64,000 nucleotides of DNA from Tetrahymena thermophila SB210 (taxonomy: Eukaryota; Ciliophora; Oligohymenophorea; Hymenostomatida; Tetrahymenidae), in assembly GCF_000189635.1 (NCBI RefSeq), contig NW_002476335.1:186001-250000 (forward strand). Direction: 5' to 3'. A program made the translations under genes and the position numbers. A model generated the notes under the pieces. It saw nothing but the letters and a program-made list of their open reading frames with translations, ran no database searches and had not been told where the DNA came from. Below are positions 52,160-64,000 of this stretch, piece by piece. Numbering within the stretch: the first letter of the stretch is position 1; the number at the start of each line of letters is the position of its first letter.

Positions 52160-53276
52160 AAGCTAAAATATAAATTTATATTTAATGTTATCCTTTAAAT
52201 AAATATTTGTCTTGTTCCTATTATTAAATATTAGTTAAAATTTAGATTGTTTTTAATTTTCTGAAAACGTCTATTTATTTATTTATTTTTCTTTATCATT
52301 ATCCATTCTTTTAAATAAAATGTATTTATGATACAAAGAAATTTAATGGTAATTTGTTGAGAAAAGATTAAAATATATAAAATTTAAGATTTGTTGAATA
52401 GAGGATTAAGATATAAATACATATTTAATACTATACTCTAAATAAACATTCCCATTCTTATTAAAAAGTATAAATTAAAATTATTTTTTAACATTGTAAA
52501 ATAAATCATTTATTAATGATTATTTTTTATAGAGATAATGTTGCTAACAAAAATATTAAATATGTCAAATTTTTAATTTAGAAAATAAGAAACAGCAATA
52601 TAAATGCATTTATTTTATTTTACCTTCTTAAATAAATATTTGTTTGTGTTTCTAATTAAAAGTATAAATTAAAATTGTTTTTAGCTTTATAAAAATGTGA
52701 ATTTATTTTTTATGATTATTATTATATTTAAATAAAAATAATTGTTTTTGAAAATAATTTAGGCATTTTTTTTTTGAGAAAAGTTTCTAAATAAAAAATA
52801 TGTCAGATTTAATTTTTTGAATTGTGAATTTTGAGATTTTGATTTATTTAAATTTTTTGAAAAAAGAAATTAAAACACTCTTTGTAAAATTTTACATTTT
52901 AGTTTCACTTACCTAAAATATTAATTCCAATGTAATTTTAATGGAATTATCATTTTATAATCAGATTTAAATTTATCAAATATATTCTTAGTTTAAAAAT
53001 GAAAATAATAATTAGTTTTTTAAATGGCACTCAATGTATAGAAAGAATTTAACGCATTAATGTATCTTAATTGTATTATTTAAGATACAACAAAAGATAC
53101 AATCAATATTCTATAAATTAATTTAATTAATATTTTGCGTATTAGCATATTTAAGAGATAATTATTGATTAATAAAGAATATTTTATGTAATTAAAAGCT
53201 ATAAAACACCAAAACTTTGAAATTCACAAAATAAAATAAAAGCAAATAAAAATCATCAATTAGTGATACAATATAT
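52160..53276. other. intergenic region with threefold repeat
   Basis: About 1.1 kb. Its first half is made of three degenerate copies of one element (listed separately); the second half is A/T-rich promoter sequence for the zinc-finger gene. No ORF with protein-like composition found. Confidence 0.5.
52168..52745 (+). repeat. three degenerate tandem copies of the synthetase 3' flank
   Basis: Copies begin at 52170, 52413 and 52600 (spacings 243 and 187). Each opens ATATAAAT.CAT, then ATTTAAT or TTTATTT, a (C)TTAAATAAATATTTGT-like block, a C/T-rich bit, AAAAGTATAAATTAAAATT (two copies nearly identical, first copy diverged) and a TTTTTA-rich tail. The first copy lies right after the synthetase stop codon, so the ancestral unit probably was its 3' UTR. 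Confidence 0.6.
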
Positions 53277-55068
53277 ATGTCAGAGAGTTCTAAAAAAAGA
53301 ATATTTGATTAAAGCCTGGACTAAATAATTCACATGCTTTAAGGTTAGTTTTAGTCAACTATAATCCTTAGCTAGAATTTAGATAAGTTGATTAACTCTT
53401 CATATTTTAACTACCAACCTCCAGAAAAGCCATACCCTTCAGGTCTACTTCTTTTAAAGTAAATAAACCTATTTTAAATATAATAGATTAAATATTTATC
53501 TTATTTATATTTAATTAAAGCAATAAAGTCATATCTAATAGCTTAAAAGAGCACGAATCAAAATAAACAAATCATCTTGGAAATCATGAAAAATTGAGCA
53601 AAACTTAACATACTTTAAATAAATCTCTTGAATAGAGTTATTCTGATATAAATAATAACTTGAGCAGCTAGTCTTTGTCTTAGAATACCAAAATCAAAAA
53701 AGAGGTATTTCTTTAAATAAAATTATTATTAAAAAACATAATATTTAAAATGAAAAATATATTTAGGAATCTGAAAATCAAAGTGATTAATAAACTCAAA
53801 TAGAAAATTAATCACACATCTAAGATCAAAATTAAAAATTAATTTCTAAAGAAAAACAAGATGGCAAAGATAAAGAAAATGGCTATTATTTTTCTGATTT
53901 AAAATCAAAAGAAGAAGATTCAAAGCCTACTGTCAAGAAGATTTTCAAAAAAAAGAAAATCGAAAAAATAAAGAAGAAATTTTGCATATCTTAAAATCAA
54001 AGCTTTAATTAAGACTCTAGCTAAGAAGAAATATCAGTAATTACAAAACCTGATATTGAAGAAGATATCAGATATTAAGCAGAGAATCGCTAAAAATCTG
54101 ATTAAAATTTAATAAATTAAAGCTTTTAAAATTTTACCTCTTATGAAAATGTGAACTCTAGTGAAATGAGAAATAAATATTTTTAAAATTCTCCACCAAT
54201 TCATTAGAAATAAAGATAATTCTATGACATTTTACAATCCTCATATTACAAAAATCGTTAACAGGATTCTTTTTAAAAATAATTTTTATTGAGCAACTAT
54301 TAAAACTAGTACTACTAAAGTTCTGAGAGAACAAAGCAAATGCCTTCACCTTTTATTGCATAAGAATATAATCCACCCATTTAAAAATAGATTAACAATG
54401 TGAGTTATTTCTATACAGAAAACAATCTATACTACCAACAGCTTTTAAAACAGTATGGTAGCATGAAAAATTTATAACTTTTTGAAGATTAGGGTTATAG
54501 CAATAATGCAATCTAAAATTAATAAATGGGATAAGTTAAAACAGAAAATATAGAAGACATTTCATCTTAAATTAATGAATCTTTTTCTAATAATTCCTAG
54601 CAATTTAAAAAAAACAAAAAATTTCCTTCTGTTATATACATAGAAGGAAGCAAAAAATTTTAATGCCAAATTTGTAAAAAGACATTTGATTCTAAGTAAA
54701 AACTTGGAGGACATAAAGCAAGATCACATCCAGACGCTCCTTGCTAGAGAACAGAAAGAGAAGAAAAGAAGAAGAAAAAAATTTAAGAGAGTGAAGCAAT
54801 AACTCCTTCAGAAAGCAATACAGCTGATGGATATGATTAATTTAAGAGTAATACTAATTATTTAAAATCTAATCCTTCTGGCTTATAACTCAAAAACAAA
54901 AATAGGTGTTTAGAATAATATCCTTAGATGATTAACTACTTACATGACTCAAATGAAAAAAATTTCCATAATAACAATTCATTACAAAACATCAGCAGAA
55001 ATATTTTCCATTAATAGCAAGACACAGATTATTATAGTTTTTAACCAAGACATTACTCATATCAGTGA
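53277..55068 (+). CDS. single C2H2 zinc-finger protein, probable DNA-binding factor
   Basis: Starts MSESSKKRIFDQSLDQII; first exon 53277-53458, then two more exons after introns near 53459-53520 and 53704-53765. The long Asn/Ser/Gln/Lys-rich body has a strongly basic patch (KKIFKKKKIEKIKKKF, about 53938-53985) that could serve as a nuclear localisation signal. The only clear fold is one zinc finger near 54660-54735: CQICKKTFDSKQKLGGHKAR followed by SH, spacing CX2CX12HX4H. The LGGH sequence resembles the QALGGH helix of plant-type C2H2 factors. A charged RTEREEKKKKK tail follows, and the protein ends PRHYSYQ at TGA 55066-55068. Regulatory targets cannot be inferred. Confidence 0.8.
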
Positions 55069-55557
55069 TAGCAAAATTTTATGATTAAACAAAATAAAAA
55101 ATATATCATTCATTATATACACTTTAAATTAAATATTTCAAATCATTGAATTTTTGAAAATAATATTTAGGAAATTTATGCTTATTTTAATAATAAATGA
55201 AATATTTTATTAAATTATTTGAGAAACACTTGAAAAATTTATAAAAAATGATTTTTTACAAATGAATTTTTAAATATTAAAATTTCTTGTGATTATTAAT
55301 AGTGAGTTTAATAATGTTTTGCAAAATTTAATTATTGTGAATGCTTACTTATTCGTAATCAATTGATTATTTAAAAATTGTGAAAACTTTAAAATTATTT
55401 ATTTTTAAAATAAATTTAAATCTAATAGAAAAATATTTGATGAATTTTTTTATTAATAACAATTAAAATTTATTACGATATAATTTATGCATTATAAAAT
55501 TAAATTTTTTATTAATTTTTAAATTTTTTATATAAATTCAAAGAGCTGTTTAGTATA
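55069..55557. other. convergent intergenic spacer
   Basis: About 490 bases of A/T runs between two converging genes; presumed 3' UTRs. No feature seen. Confidence 0.5.
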
Positions 55558-58500
55558 TCATACTTCTCTCTTTTCTTAGAATTGAGTGAAATAAACAAAG
55601 ATAGATGCTAATGAGCTCTAAGAAATTTAGAAATCATTTATCAATCCTCTGCTCAAGCAGAGATGATTTTCGAAGAAGTTGAATGTCTTGCTCAACGAAA
55701 AATCTTGGTATGGCAAGATAAGATCAACTTAGTCATTTTAAGTTGTATCACTTAGGAATTTAGCTTGTTGGAAAGTAGCTTAAATTTCTCTTATGGCTGC
55801 ATCTCTATTTTCTGTTTTAAAGTGAATTTTGTAGCCTTCACCATACTTTTCTTTCAAGAATTGAGGTGTTCCGTAACACATAAATTTACCGTTAATAAGG
55901 ATACCGATTTTAGAGCAAAGGGACTCTGCTTCATCCATACTATGAGTAGTTAGAACAATAGCTCCTTTTCTTAGCTTTAAACTCTAACTGAGTGTATTCC
56001 ATAGGAATCTATTTAATTTTTAAGAGAATTAATTTTCATAAAAAATAATGATTTATAAATAAATTACCTTCTTGCAATAGGATCTACACCAGAAGATGGT
56101 TCATCAAAGAATTACATATCAGGACCACCAATTAGAGCCATAGTTACACATAGTTTTCTTTTATTACCTCCACTGAGTTTACCAGCCCTTCTATGAACAT
56201 AATCTTCTAATTGCATAACTTTCAAGAAGTATTAAATACTGTCATTTAGGTCTTAACCCTTTAAGCCTTTCATTCTTCCAAACAAACGGAGATGTTCAAT
56301 AACTGATAAATTTTCATAAATATTATCAAATTAAGGACAAATACCTACATCTTAGTATATCTCCATTAAACCACTCTCTACTTCAATATTTTTTAATTTT
56401 ACACTACCTTAACTTTTAGGGATCAAAGCAGTTAGGATGTTAAATGTTGTAGATTTACCAGCACCGTTAGGTCCTAACAAACCCAAAATTTCTCCGTTCT
56501 AAACTCCAAAAGAGTTATTCTTAATTGCTGTGAAGGGAGGAGTTTTTTTATTTATTTTATAAGTTTTATAAAGCTTCGATACCTTTATTTTATCTTAACA
56601 ATTAATGTTAGATACTCTTTAATCTTCAGCTGCTACTTCTTAAGGTACGCTCTAATTTTAGAATTAAGAGTAATCCACTTCAGGTTCTTTAGGGAATTTC
56701 TCTAATTTTTTCTCTATCCTCAAAGCAAGTAATCCATACACAATTCCCTGTGCAAAAAGTATCAAGATGTATTAATAGACCTTATTTTACCATGTTGGAT
56801 AGTTATTTGAAAGATACATATCAGGGTAAGGTTGAGTATTAGCAGCTATAACTTAAGTACCCATACTATAGCAGAGATAAGGTGATATCAAAACCATATA
56901 ACCCTGAAATAATTTGATTTATTTTAAGAAAATTTTTGATTTTAATTAATTTTACCTAAAGTGTTGTACTCTAAGATGCAATTATAGCTGGAACTGTGTA
57001 GAAAAAGAGATAATTTACAAAGAAGACTAACTAATTTAAATATAAGTTGAATGATAAAATTTTAATTTTTATAAATATTTGATAATTTACTTTATAGGCA
57101 GTTTGAGCTTTTTTGAATAAAAACGAAAGGAAATATGATTAGCAAATAATAGAAAACATAAATAATTATGTAATTCCGAAGAAGCTGCCAAAGTAATTTG
57201 TGATTGCATTGAATTAAACTATATAGCAGAAGATAAAGAAGATGTATAGATTTATCGAAATGAAAATAAAATCAAAGGCGAATGTTCCTAACCAGTAAGG
57301 TAAACTTCTGCATCCCATAACATTTAAAGAGTATCTCAACTTTAATTCTCTTTCCATAACTGGTACACCACAGAAACTTGTAGTCACAAAGACATATGCA
57401 AGCATACCGAAAATACCTATTTAATTTACAAAACATCTTAGAATTCTTTGAAAGTAAAAGTATGATTTTATTTATTTACCAAAAATAATAACTTAGAAAA
57501 ATTCAAGTGATATTTGTTTATCAGGGTCTACATCACTATTATCAATTGCACTCTCAGTGATAGCAAATTTAGCTACAAAAAGACCAGCTAATTGGAGAGC
57601 CATAGGTAAGAAGAAACTGATAAAAATAGAGACAGATCTAATAGTCATAAATATTTTTCTCTAGAAACATGCTAATGTTTAATTGACAAAATCAAAAACT
57701 GGAGGCTTTTAAAGACACTCAGGAACAGGAATATTTGAAAAGTCTGTGAATTTTTCTTATCCCTTTTTAAAAAAAGAAATTTAATTAATAAACATTTTTA
57801 ATTTAATAAAATTTTAATTTTTTTTACTTAGTTTTCTCCTGGATTTAAGTATTTCTCTTCATCCATACCTATATTGATAAAGGCATCTTCAAGAGTATTC
57901 ATTTCTAGATCTAAGCTTAGCTCTGGTTGTTATTCTAAAGTAGAAAAGAGATTTGGGAATTTTTATTTGGAAGTAAATGGAAGAGTAAATTAAACAGTTC
58001 CCAATGAGCTTTGGGGGTTGTATTTAGCTTCAGGTATAATCTGGTTAACAATTTATTTAACCTATTCACATTTCTCAGGAGATAGTTAGTATTCACCTTA
58101 AATAGTGGGTTGAGGTTGTTGTTAGTTGTAATTAAAGCCTGAAGAAGGTCTATTATGATCTATTGATTGTCTACTACTTCTTTTCATCATATTTTCTGAT
58201 TTTCTAGTTATTGTTAAGTGATAGCCCACACCAAAGTTCTTTTTAATAAATTCATTTGTACCAAGAGTTAATAGCTAACCTCTAGCCATGATGGCTATAC
58301 GATCAGCACATTCTTCAGCTTCTTCTAAATGGTGAGTTGTAAGGATAATAGTTCTTTATTCTTTTTTTAGCTCCAAAAGAATTTCTTTGATTTCTTTTCT
58401 TGCATTGAAATCTAAGCCACTAGAGGGTTCATCTAAAAATACAATCTTTGATCCTCCAATCTAAAATTGATAAATTAAAAAAAGTTAAGTATATATTCTT

Positions 58501-60379
58501 AATAATTTTCATTTTGAAAGTTTAATTTACAAGAGCCATAGCTAATGAAAGCTTTCTTTTATTACCACCACTTAGGATTTTAGCTGTTTTTCCTACTTCG
58601 TTTGAAAGTTAGCATTTTTAAATTAGATAATTAATTTCATTTTCTAACTCTTCGCCTTCTCTTCCTTTGATTCTTCCTATAAACTGAAGGTGTTCTTCTA
58701 CAGTAAAGTTATCGTATAAGACATCTCTCTACTAGCATAATCCAATATTTTAACGAATTTAATCTAAATTCTCATCAAAATCTAAATTATTCATAATGAT
58801 TTTTCCTTGATTTTTTTATAGTAACCCAGTTAGTAAAGATATAGTCGTAGTTTTACCAGCTCCGTTGTGTCCTAAGAGACTATTATATATATAAATGTTA
58901 GTTATTTTTAAATAATAACTAAATTAAAAATATTTACCAAAAAATTTGCTATTCGTACAATGTCAAGGATAAGTGATCAACTGCAGTAAAATCTCCAAAA
59001 GTTTTAACTAAATCTCTAACTTTAATTGTCACTGAAAGATTATTAAGATTTCTAAATTCTTCTTTATATTTGGCAGAGCTATAATCAACTTAGTTAGTAG
59101 AGTAATTAATTTCTTCATCATTTTCTTATTGATTTACACTTAGATTCTCTCTAAGTTCATTTGAGGAACCAAATGACTTCTTATTTGATTTTTTCTTCCA
59201 AATCCAATTTATAAAGAATAAAGCATCTTTTTAAGTACCATATTCATTTTTAATAACCTAAATTTATTTTACAGAATTAATTTTCACTTCTCTTAACAAA
59301 GTTAATGATAAAAACACAAAAAAAAGTTTTGTGGTTAATAAAGCTAGTAAATTAACTTTAAAATTACAAAATGCTTGATTGTGTCAAAATTAAGTCAAAT
59401 CAATAAATAGAAAGCTAAAGAAAGGTTTAATTTTATTACATTATCGAAGTATACATAAAGGAGGAAGTAGACAATTGTATCCAGTATAAGCATGGATATG
59501 CCATTAGAATAGCTAAAGTTCATATCAGAGTAACTAAAACCACCACCTGAGCCTTATTAGTTCCAACCTGCTTGAAGGAAAATAAATATTACACATGTTT
59601 AAGGGAACAAACATAGAAGGCTAAGCAAAGAATTATTTTCTTAAACTGATTGAACTGCGGCTACATATTACAAGGCAGAAGCAATTAAATGTACCAAAGT
59701 GATCAAATCTGAAGGGAGTTTAGGGTGGGAGAAAAACGTAGTGTACATATAACACTAACTTAATGCAGCGCATATGAACAGAAGATAAGCTAATACAATC
59801 TCTCCTAAGCTCAAATTACTTGAACTAAATGCTTAAGCTATCAAACAAGGTAGCAAGTAAATAAAACCAATCTTTTTTTTTTTAATAATATTAATCAAGG
59901 GTAAAGTCTAAAAAATAATTATTTTACAATGAATGCTTTAGAGTAGTTAAATATGAACCAACCTAGATTATATGATAAGCTTTTAAGTCCCATAATCTAT
60001 ATTAAAATAAATTTTAATCCTCAAAATAAAGCGTTAATTTATAAAAATGGATAAATGTAAGTAAGTACCTTTTAAGTTTCCTTATATTTTTCAGATTTTT
60101 CATTTATAAAATTGTAAACAAATGATCTCAGAAATCCTGAAAGAGACAGAGGAAGGTATAACGCTGCTATGAACGAAAGAGAACTTTAGCTTTCTTTAGT
60201 GTATTAAAGTAATAATATAAAAATTAAAATCAATTTTATAAATATAAATTACTCGCAACTATGTTAAAGACAGCTGAAATAGCTGGAGGAATTATATCTT
60301 TTAGATATTCATAGTTTCTTAAGTTAAGCATGGCATTCTTTTTAATGATAATGCCCGTTTATTTTAAAACACTAGCCAT
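55558..60379 (-). CDS. full-length ABCA-type ABC transporter
   Basis: Probable lipid transporter with order TMD1-NBD1-TMD2-NBD2. Starts MASVLKQTGIIIKKNAML at 60379. TMD1 spans about 60380-59300. NBD1 (about 59040-58200): Walker A GHNGAGKTTTISLLTG, signature LSGGNKRKLSLAMAL, Walker B IVFLDEPSSGLD, and switch His in LTTHHLEEAEECADR. A Gln/Pro/Ser-rich linker follows. TMD2 (about 57790-56750) includes CGVPVMERELKLRYSL and LPYWLGTFAFDFIF, typical of ABCA proteins. NBD2 (about 56600-55700): GPNGAGKSTTFNILTAL, signature LSGGNKRKLCVTMAL, FFDEPSSGVDPIARR, TTHSMDEAESLCS. The Walker B of NBD2 ends F-F-D-E. Both ATP sites look intact. Ends QFQEKREV at TGA 55558-55560. About ten introns. Tetrahymena-type ciliates have many ABCA paralogues. 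Confidence 0.94.
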
Positions 60380-61954
60380 TTATCTTTATTTAGAAATTTT
60401 TAAAAAATGATTTATGTTTTACAAATAAATTCATTAGAGTTTTCAACTGTTGAATAATAATCGTATAAATAGCGCTGAGCAAAAATTTAATTTTCTTTAT
60501 AAATTACTGTAATGAACTAATACTTTCTGATTTTCTTTTAAATAAAAATTTGTTCACCACACATTTAGAGATTTTGATGTAATATTTTAATCTTGCTGAG
60601 GAAGTTTATTAGATTTAATCATAATATTACATTTAATACATAACAAAAAATGCTCTTTTTAAACAATATTTTTTTTCTAAAGAATTCTTTCATTATAATT
60701 GTATTGAGCTTTTTCTTAGATATTTTTATCAATTTTTTTAAAAATAAATTAAAAAAATATATTTCAATAATAATATTTTTTATGTAAGCTAATAATTTCT
60801 CTACCTTTTCCACTCTCCCATAAAATTATGTTTGATTTACATTATAAAAAATTATTCATCATTCATTTTTTTAATAATATATATGTTTTAAGTAAGTAAG
60901 CAAATTATATTTCTGGTGATTAAATTAGATTAGGCAAGCTAATCATACATAAGGTAGAGCCTCTTCATTTTATCAATAGATATTTAAAATGTTTAAAATT
61001 TAAATTTAAATATAAAATATTTACTTTAGATAAATTTTCCTAATCATATTTTAATAGATTAACTTCTTACTTCATTAAACAAGCTTAAATCTCTCTATAA
61101 TTTCTTAATTTTTACTTTATTTGACAGAATACATTAATTTCACAAAGTTAAAAATGTTCCAAATGATATTAAATATAACATTTTGGGAAAAAAAATATTT
61201 TATTATAAAAGAAAATAAACATTAATTATTTTTATAACAAACTTTTAACTTTTAAACTTTTCAAAATAATTTTAGATTTAGATAAACTATGATTGATTAT
61301 TGATATTTTAGATAAAATAGTGTTTTTTGTCAGTCAAAATATAAAATTTTCTTGCAAATTTATTTAGGGCTTTTTAAATAAATTTATAGAGATATCATTT
61401 TTAATAATTGATTGATAAAAAACTTTTATTTGTGTTAAAGTTTATAAAAAATTTTATAAAAAGCATTGAACATTTAATAAATATTTCTCATTTATCATTT
61501 AAAATCTTATTTGATTTTTTTTAAGCAAATAAATTTCCATTTATTAAGACTGTCAATTAAATCTATAAGAAGATATTAAAAAAATTAAATATTCATGAAT
61601 AAATCATAAAAAATTGAAAAATAGAGATTATTGAATATGAAAAACTTCTTCTAAGATAATAGGAATATAAGTATAGTAAAAAGTTTAATTAATTTAATAT
61701 TTGTATTAATAAATATGCAATATGCTTAATTTAATATATTCATAAATATATCTTGATTTAATAAAAGAAATAAACTTATTAGTACTAATCTTTCTTCATA
61801 TAGTTATATTAGATAGAATTAAAATAGAAAAAAATTTATTAATATTTTAAATTCTAATTAGAATAATTACATACATAAATAATTTTGTAAATAAATATTA
61901 GATTTATTACTACAACTAAAATAACTAAATAATTAATCTAAAAAAAGTTTTTTT
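60380..61954. promoter_or_regulatory. intergenic between two minus-strand genes
   Basis: About 1.6 kb, ABCA promoter side plus channel-gene 3' flank. Long A/T tracts throughout; no protein-like frame or RNA motif that I can support. Confidence 0.45.
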
Positions 61955-64000
61955 TCATTTAATATTTGAGCTAATACTTTTCTAGCTTTTGATAGTTTTC
62001 TTTTTGATAAAATTTTGTGAGACAAGAAGAGGTTTCATAACACTTCTTCTCTGTTTAGCTTTGTTTTTAAATTTGTCAACCCTAAAAATGTAATTTAAAT
62101 TATTGTGAGGGAAATAGTATTAAAAGTTATGGTAAACAGAAAAATCGATGCTAACATTTTATTATTCATAATATGAATAGATTCCTAACTTAAGTTCTGT
62201 TTAATTGACTTAGCTTTCATTCAAATCATTAAGTGTTTATTTACCATCTTATTATTGAGCAGCAATAGAGTTCAGCAGATTAGATTGTTAACGCTATAGT
62301 GATGTCTGTATTTTTTAAAATTGCTATTATTATTATTATTACTATAACTAAATTTATTAATTTGATTTTGATTAACCTCCATCATTTGATATCTGCCTGA
62401 CTTACTTTATATTATTAGAACTATTTACTTAAACTATTTCTTCATAGCTTTTATAGGTGATAGATTACTGTTTTCTTATTATATTGTTTGGATGAAGCAA
62501 ATCTATTTATTAAAATTATTATTGATTTATATTTTAGTTTTATGGTGTATTCACATCATTTATGTAATTATTTTTCATAATATTCAAGTTGCTACTTGAG
62601 CTTATGGTTGTATCATTTACTTTCTGAACTTTTTGCTTTATCTTGTTATTAGGAGTAAATGTCTGAATGCTTGAACTATGAAATACTTCTTCCTTGTTTT
62701 AATCTTAATTAGTGATACTTTCAGCTGCTTTTCCATTAACCTTCTCTTAAATTTGTTTTGGAGTTTCACTTAAATGGCGATTAAATTAAGTATTAAAATG
62801 ATCATCCTAAACAGAGGGTGATAAAAGAACCAAATCTTCTTAATCAAAAGCTAAAGGATCATTTTATTCATAGGATACAAAATTCGATATGAGATCTCTA
62901 TGTGTATCTGAGGCATTAGGGCTAATAAAATTAACTGAGATTAAATTTTATAAATCTTATTATTTATCATCATTGTATTAGTTCATAATACTAATCATTT
63001 TTTATTCTTTTTTTAACTATTTTAGCTGTTTTTTGTCTTTTTTTTAATCATCTTCGCTTTATTCCTACTATTTCTCTGGTTAAACTTTAAAATTTGAATT
63101 AAATTCTTATTATGCTTAACTATTTTTTGTTAATTCTATTTTCTAGTTATAATTCCTATCATTTTCATTTTAGTGTTAAACTTAATTCTAATTATTAATT
63201 TAATTATGCTAAAAATCACCGTTTCTATCTTATAAATTTGTATTTGTGTGAAGCTATTAAGTATGCATATGGTTATTAGGGTTATTTGTATCTGGATATT
63301 TATTTATTTGATGATTATCTTGATGATGGTGATGATGATGATGCTCCTTTATAGTAAAGCATTTTAGAAAATTATTAATTTCAAATTGAATTTAGTTCTA
63401 AGTACTTAATGAGTGATACCTAAGCTTTACCGTCTTTCTTAAAATAGTTTCTTTTTTTGTAGTAGGCATTACACCATATTTTTAACTGAAGAGCTTTCTT
63501 CTCTGCTCATAGAAGGTAAAATGGCAATCTCGCTCGATGTGATTCTTTTCATAACAAAGAGAGCAGTCTATCTATATGTATTAACTTTTTTTATTTATAA
63601 GAATCTAGTCTTTCATATGGTAATAGTGCTCTTTTTCTATTGGAAACTTTGCAACAACATCTAAAAAGTCCTTGAGCTTTAGCATATGTAATTCTGTCAC
63701 TCCTTTACTTTTAGCATAGCAGAGAGGTCTTTAATTTTAAGTAATGAATTCTATCAAACCAACATAATCTCCCTAATTTTTTAAAATAATTAAGTTAGTA
63801 AGTTAGAAAATAAATGCCTAAATAAATAATATCTTATTATTGTTATTATTAACTTAATTAATTACCTTGTTCTTAATCCTAATTACTTTTTCTTAAAGTG
63901 AGTTTTGAAGTTCGAAATTGGTAAAATAATATTCAATAACCTACCCTTCTACTACAAAGTAAAGGGCTGGATCGTTTATCTACTATCTTGTAATAATAGG
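61955..64000 (-). CDS. cyclic-nucleotide-gated-type cation channel, C-terminal part (partial)
   Basis: Runs off the right edge, so the membrane part lies outside the window. The visible reading begins in a cyclic-nucleotide-binding domain: INDPALYFVVEGQVIEYYF (about 63900-63980), then after an intron GDYVGLIEFITQNQ and VTELHMLKLKDFLDVV. Next is a zinc knuckle CSLCYEKNHIERDC (CX2CX4HX4C; about 63520-63570) with HFTFYEQRRKLF after it. A His run (seven His, about 63325-63350) and a long Gln/Asn/Lys/Ser-rich tail follow, with ISSSSNLNIMKNN-like sequence. Last exon VDKFKNKAKQRRSVMKPLL, ending SQKSISSNIK at TGA 61955-61957. A zinc knuckle after the cyclic-nucleotide domain recurs in ciliate K+ channel families; that, and the domain itself, is why I call a channel rather than a kinase. 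Ion selectivity cannot be judged. Confidence 0.72.

Overview
The window looks like macronuclear DNA of an oligohymenophorean ciliate, most likely Tetrahymena or a close relative. Base composition is extremely AT-rich. Recognisable proteins read through only if TAA and TAG are taken as glutamine and TGA is the sole stop: every gene end I could place is a TGA, and conserved Gln positions are often TAA or TAG. Genes have short AT-rich GT..AG introns, and there are no operons, ribosome binding sites or CRISPR arrays. Standard-code ORF calls shatter nearly every gene here. Because TGA is rare by chance in such DNA, an open frame of 60-80 codons proves little, so calls below rest on homology-like motifs, splice logic and frame bookkeeping.

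Layout. 0.3-9.1 kb, minus strand: a calcium-dependent protein kinase, a dynamin-related GTPase and a V-ATPase proteolipid subunit (c''-type). 10.5-14.7 kb, plus strand: a small twin-cysteine (CHCH-like) protein and a coiled-coil protein. 15.1-23.7 kb, minus strand: a PX-domain protein with a possible START-like tail, an intronless CHFR-like FHA-RING-PBZ ubiquitin ligase, and an intronless protein joining a ubiquitin-like fold, a von Willebrand A domain and an E2 ubiquitin-conjugating domain. 23.7-25.3 kb: a spacer with a candidate structured RNA. 25.3-44.0 kb, plus strand: one giant HUWE1/Tom1-like HECT ubiquitin ligase with very acidic low-complexity blocks. 44.5-45.3 kb: a small COG7-like coiled-coil protein. 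45.5-48.7 kb, minus: a doublecortin-like/EF-hand protein. 49.6-52.2 kb, plus: cytosolic phenylalanyl-tRNA synthetase beta subunit, followed by a threefold degenerate repeat. 53.3-55.1 kb, plus: a single C2H2 zinc-finger protein. 55.6-60.4 kb, minus: a full-length ABCA transporter. 62-64 kb, minus: the C-terminal part of a cyclic-nucleotide-gated-type channel, cut by the window edge.

The most notable theme is ubiquitin: three very different ubiquitin-pathway proteins (E3 with a poly-ADP-ribose reader, E2 fused to vWA, giant HECT E3) occupy 19.3-44.0 kb as neighbours. The Ubl-vWA-E2 fusion and the unassigned terminal-stem RNA at 24.16-24.29 kb are the best candidates for something poorly described. 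That the ubiquitin genes act together is inference only; eukaryotic neighbours need not be functionally linked.
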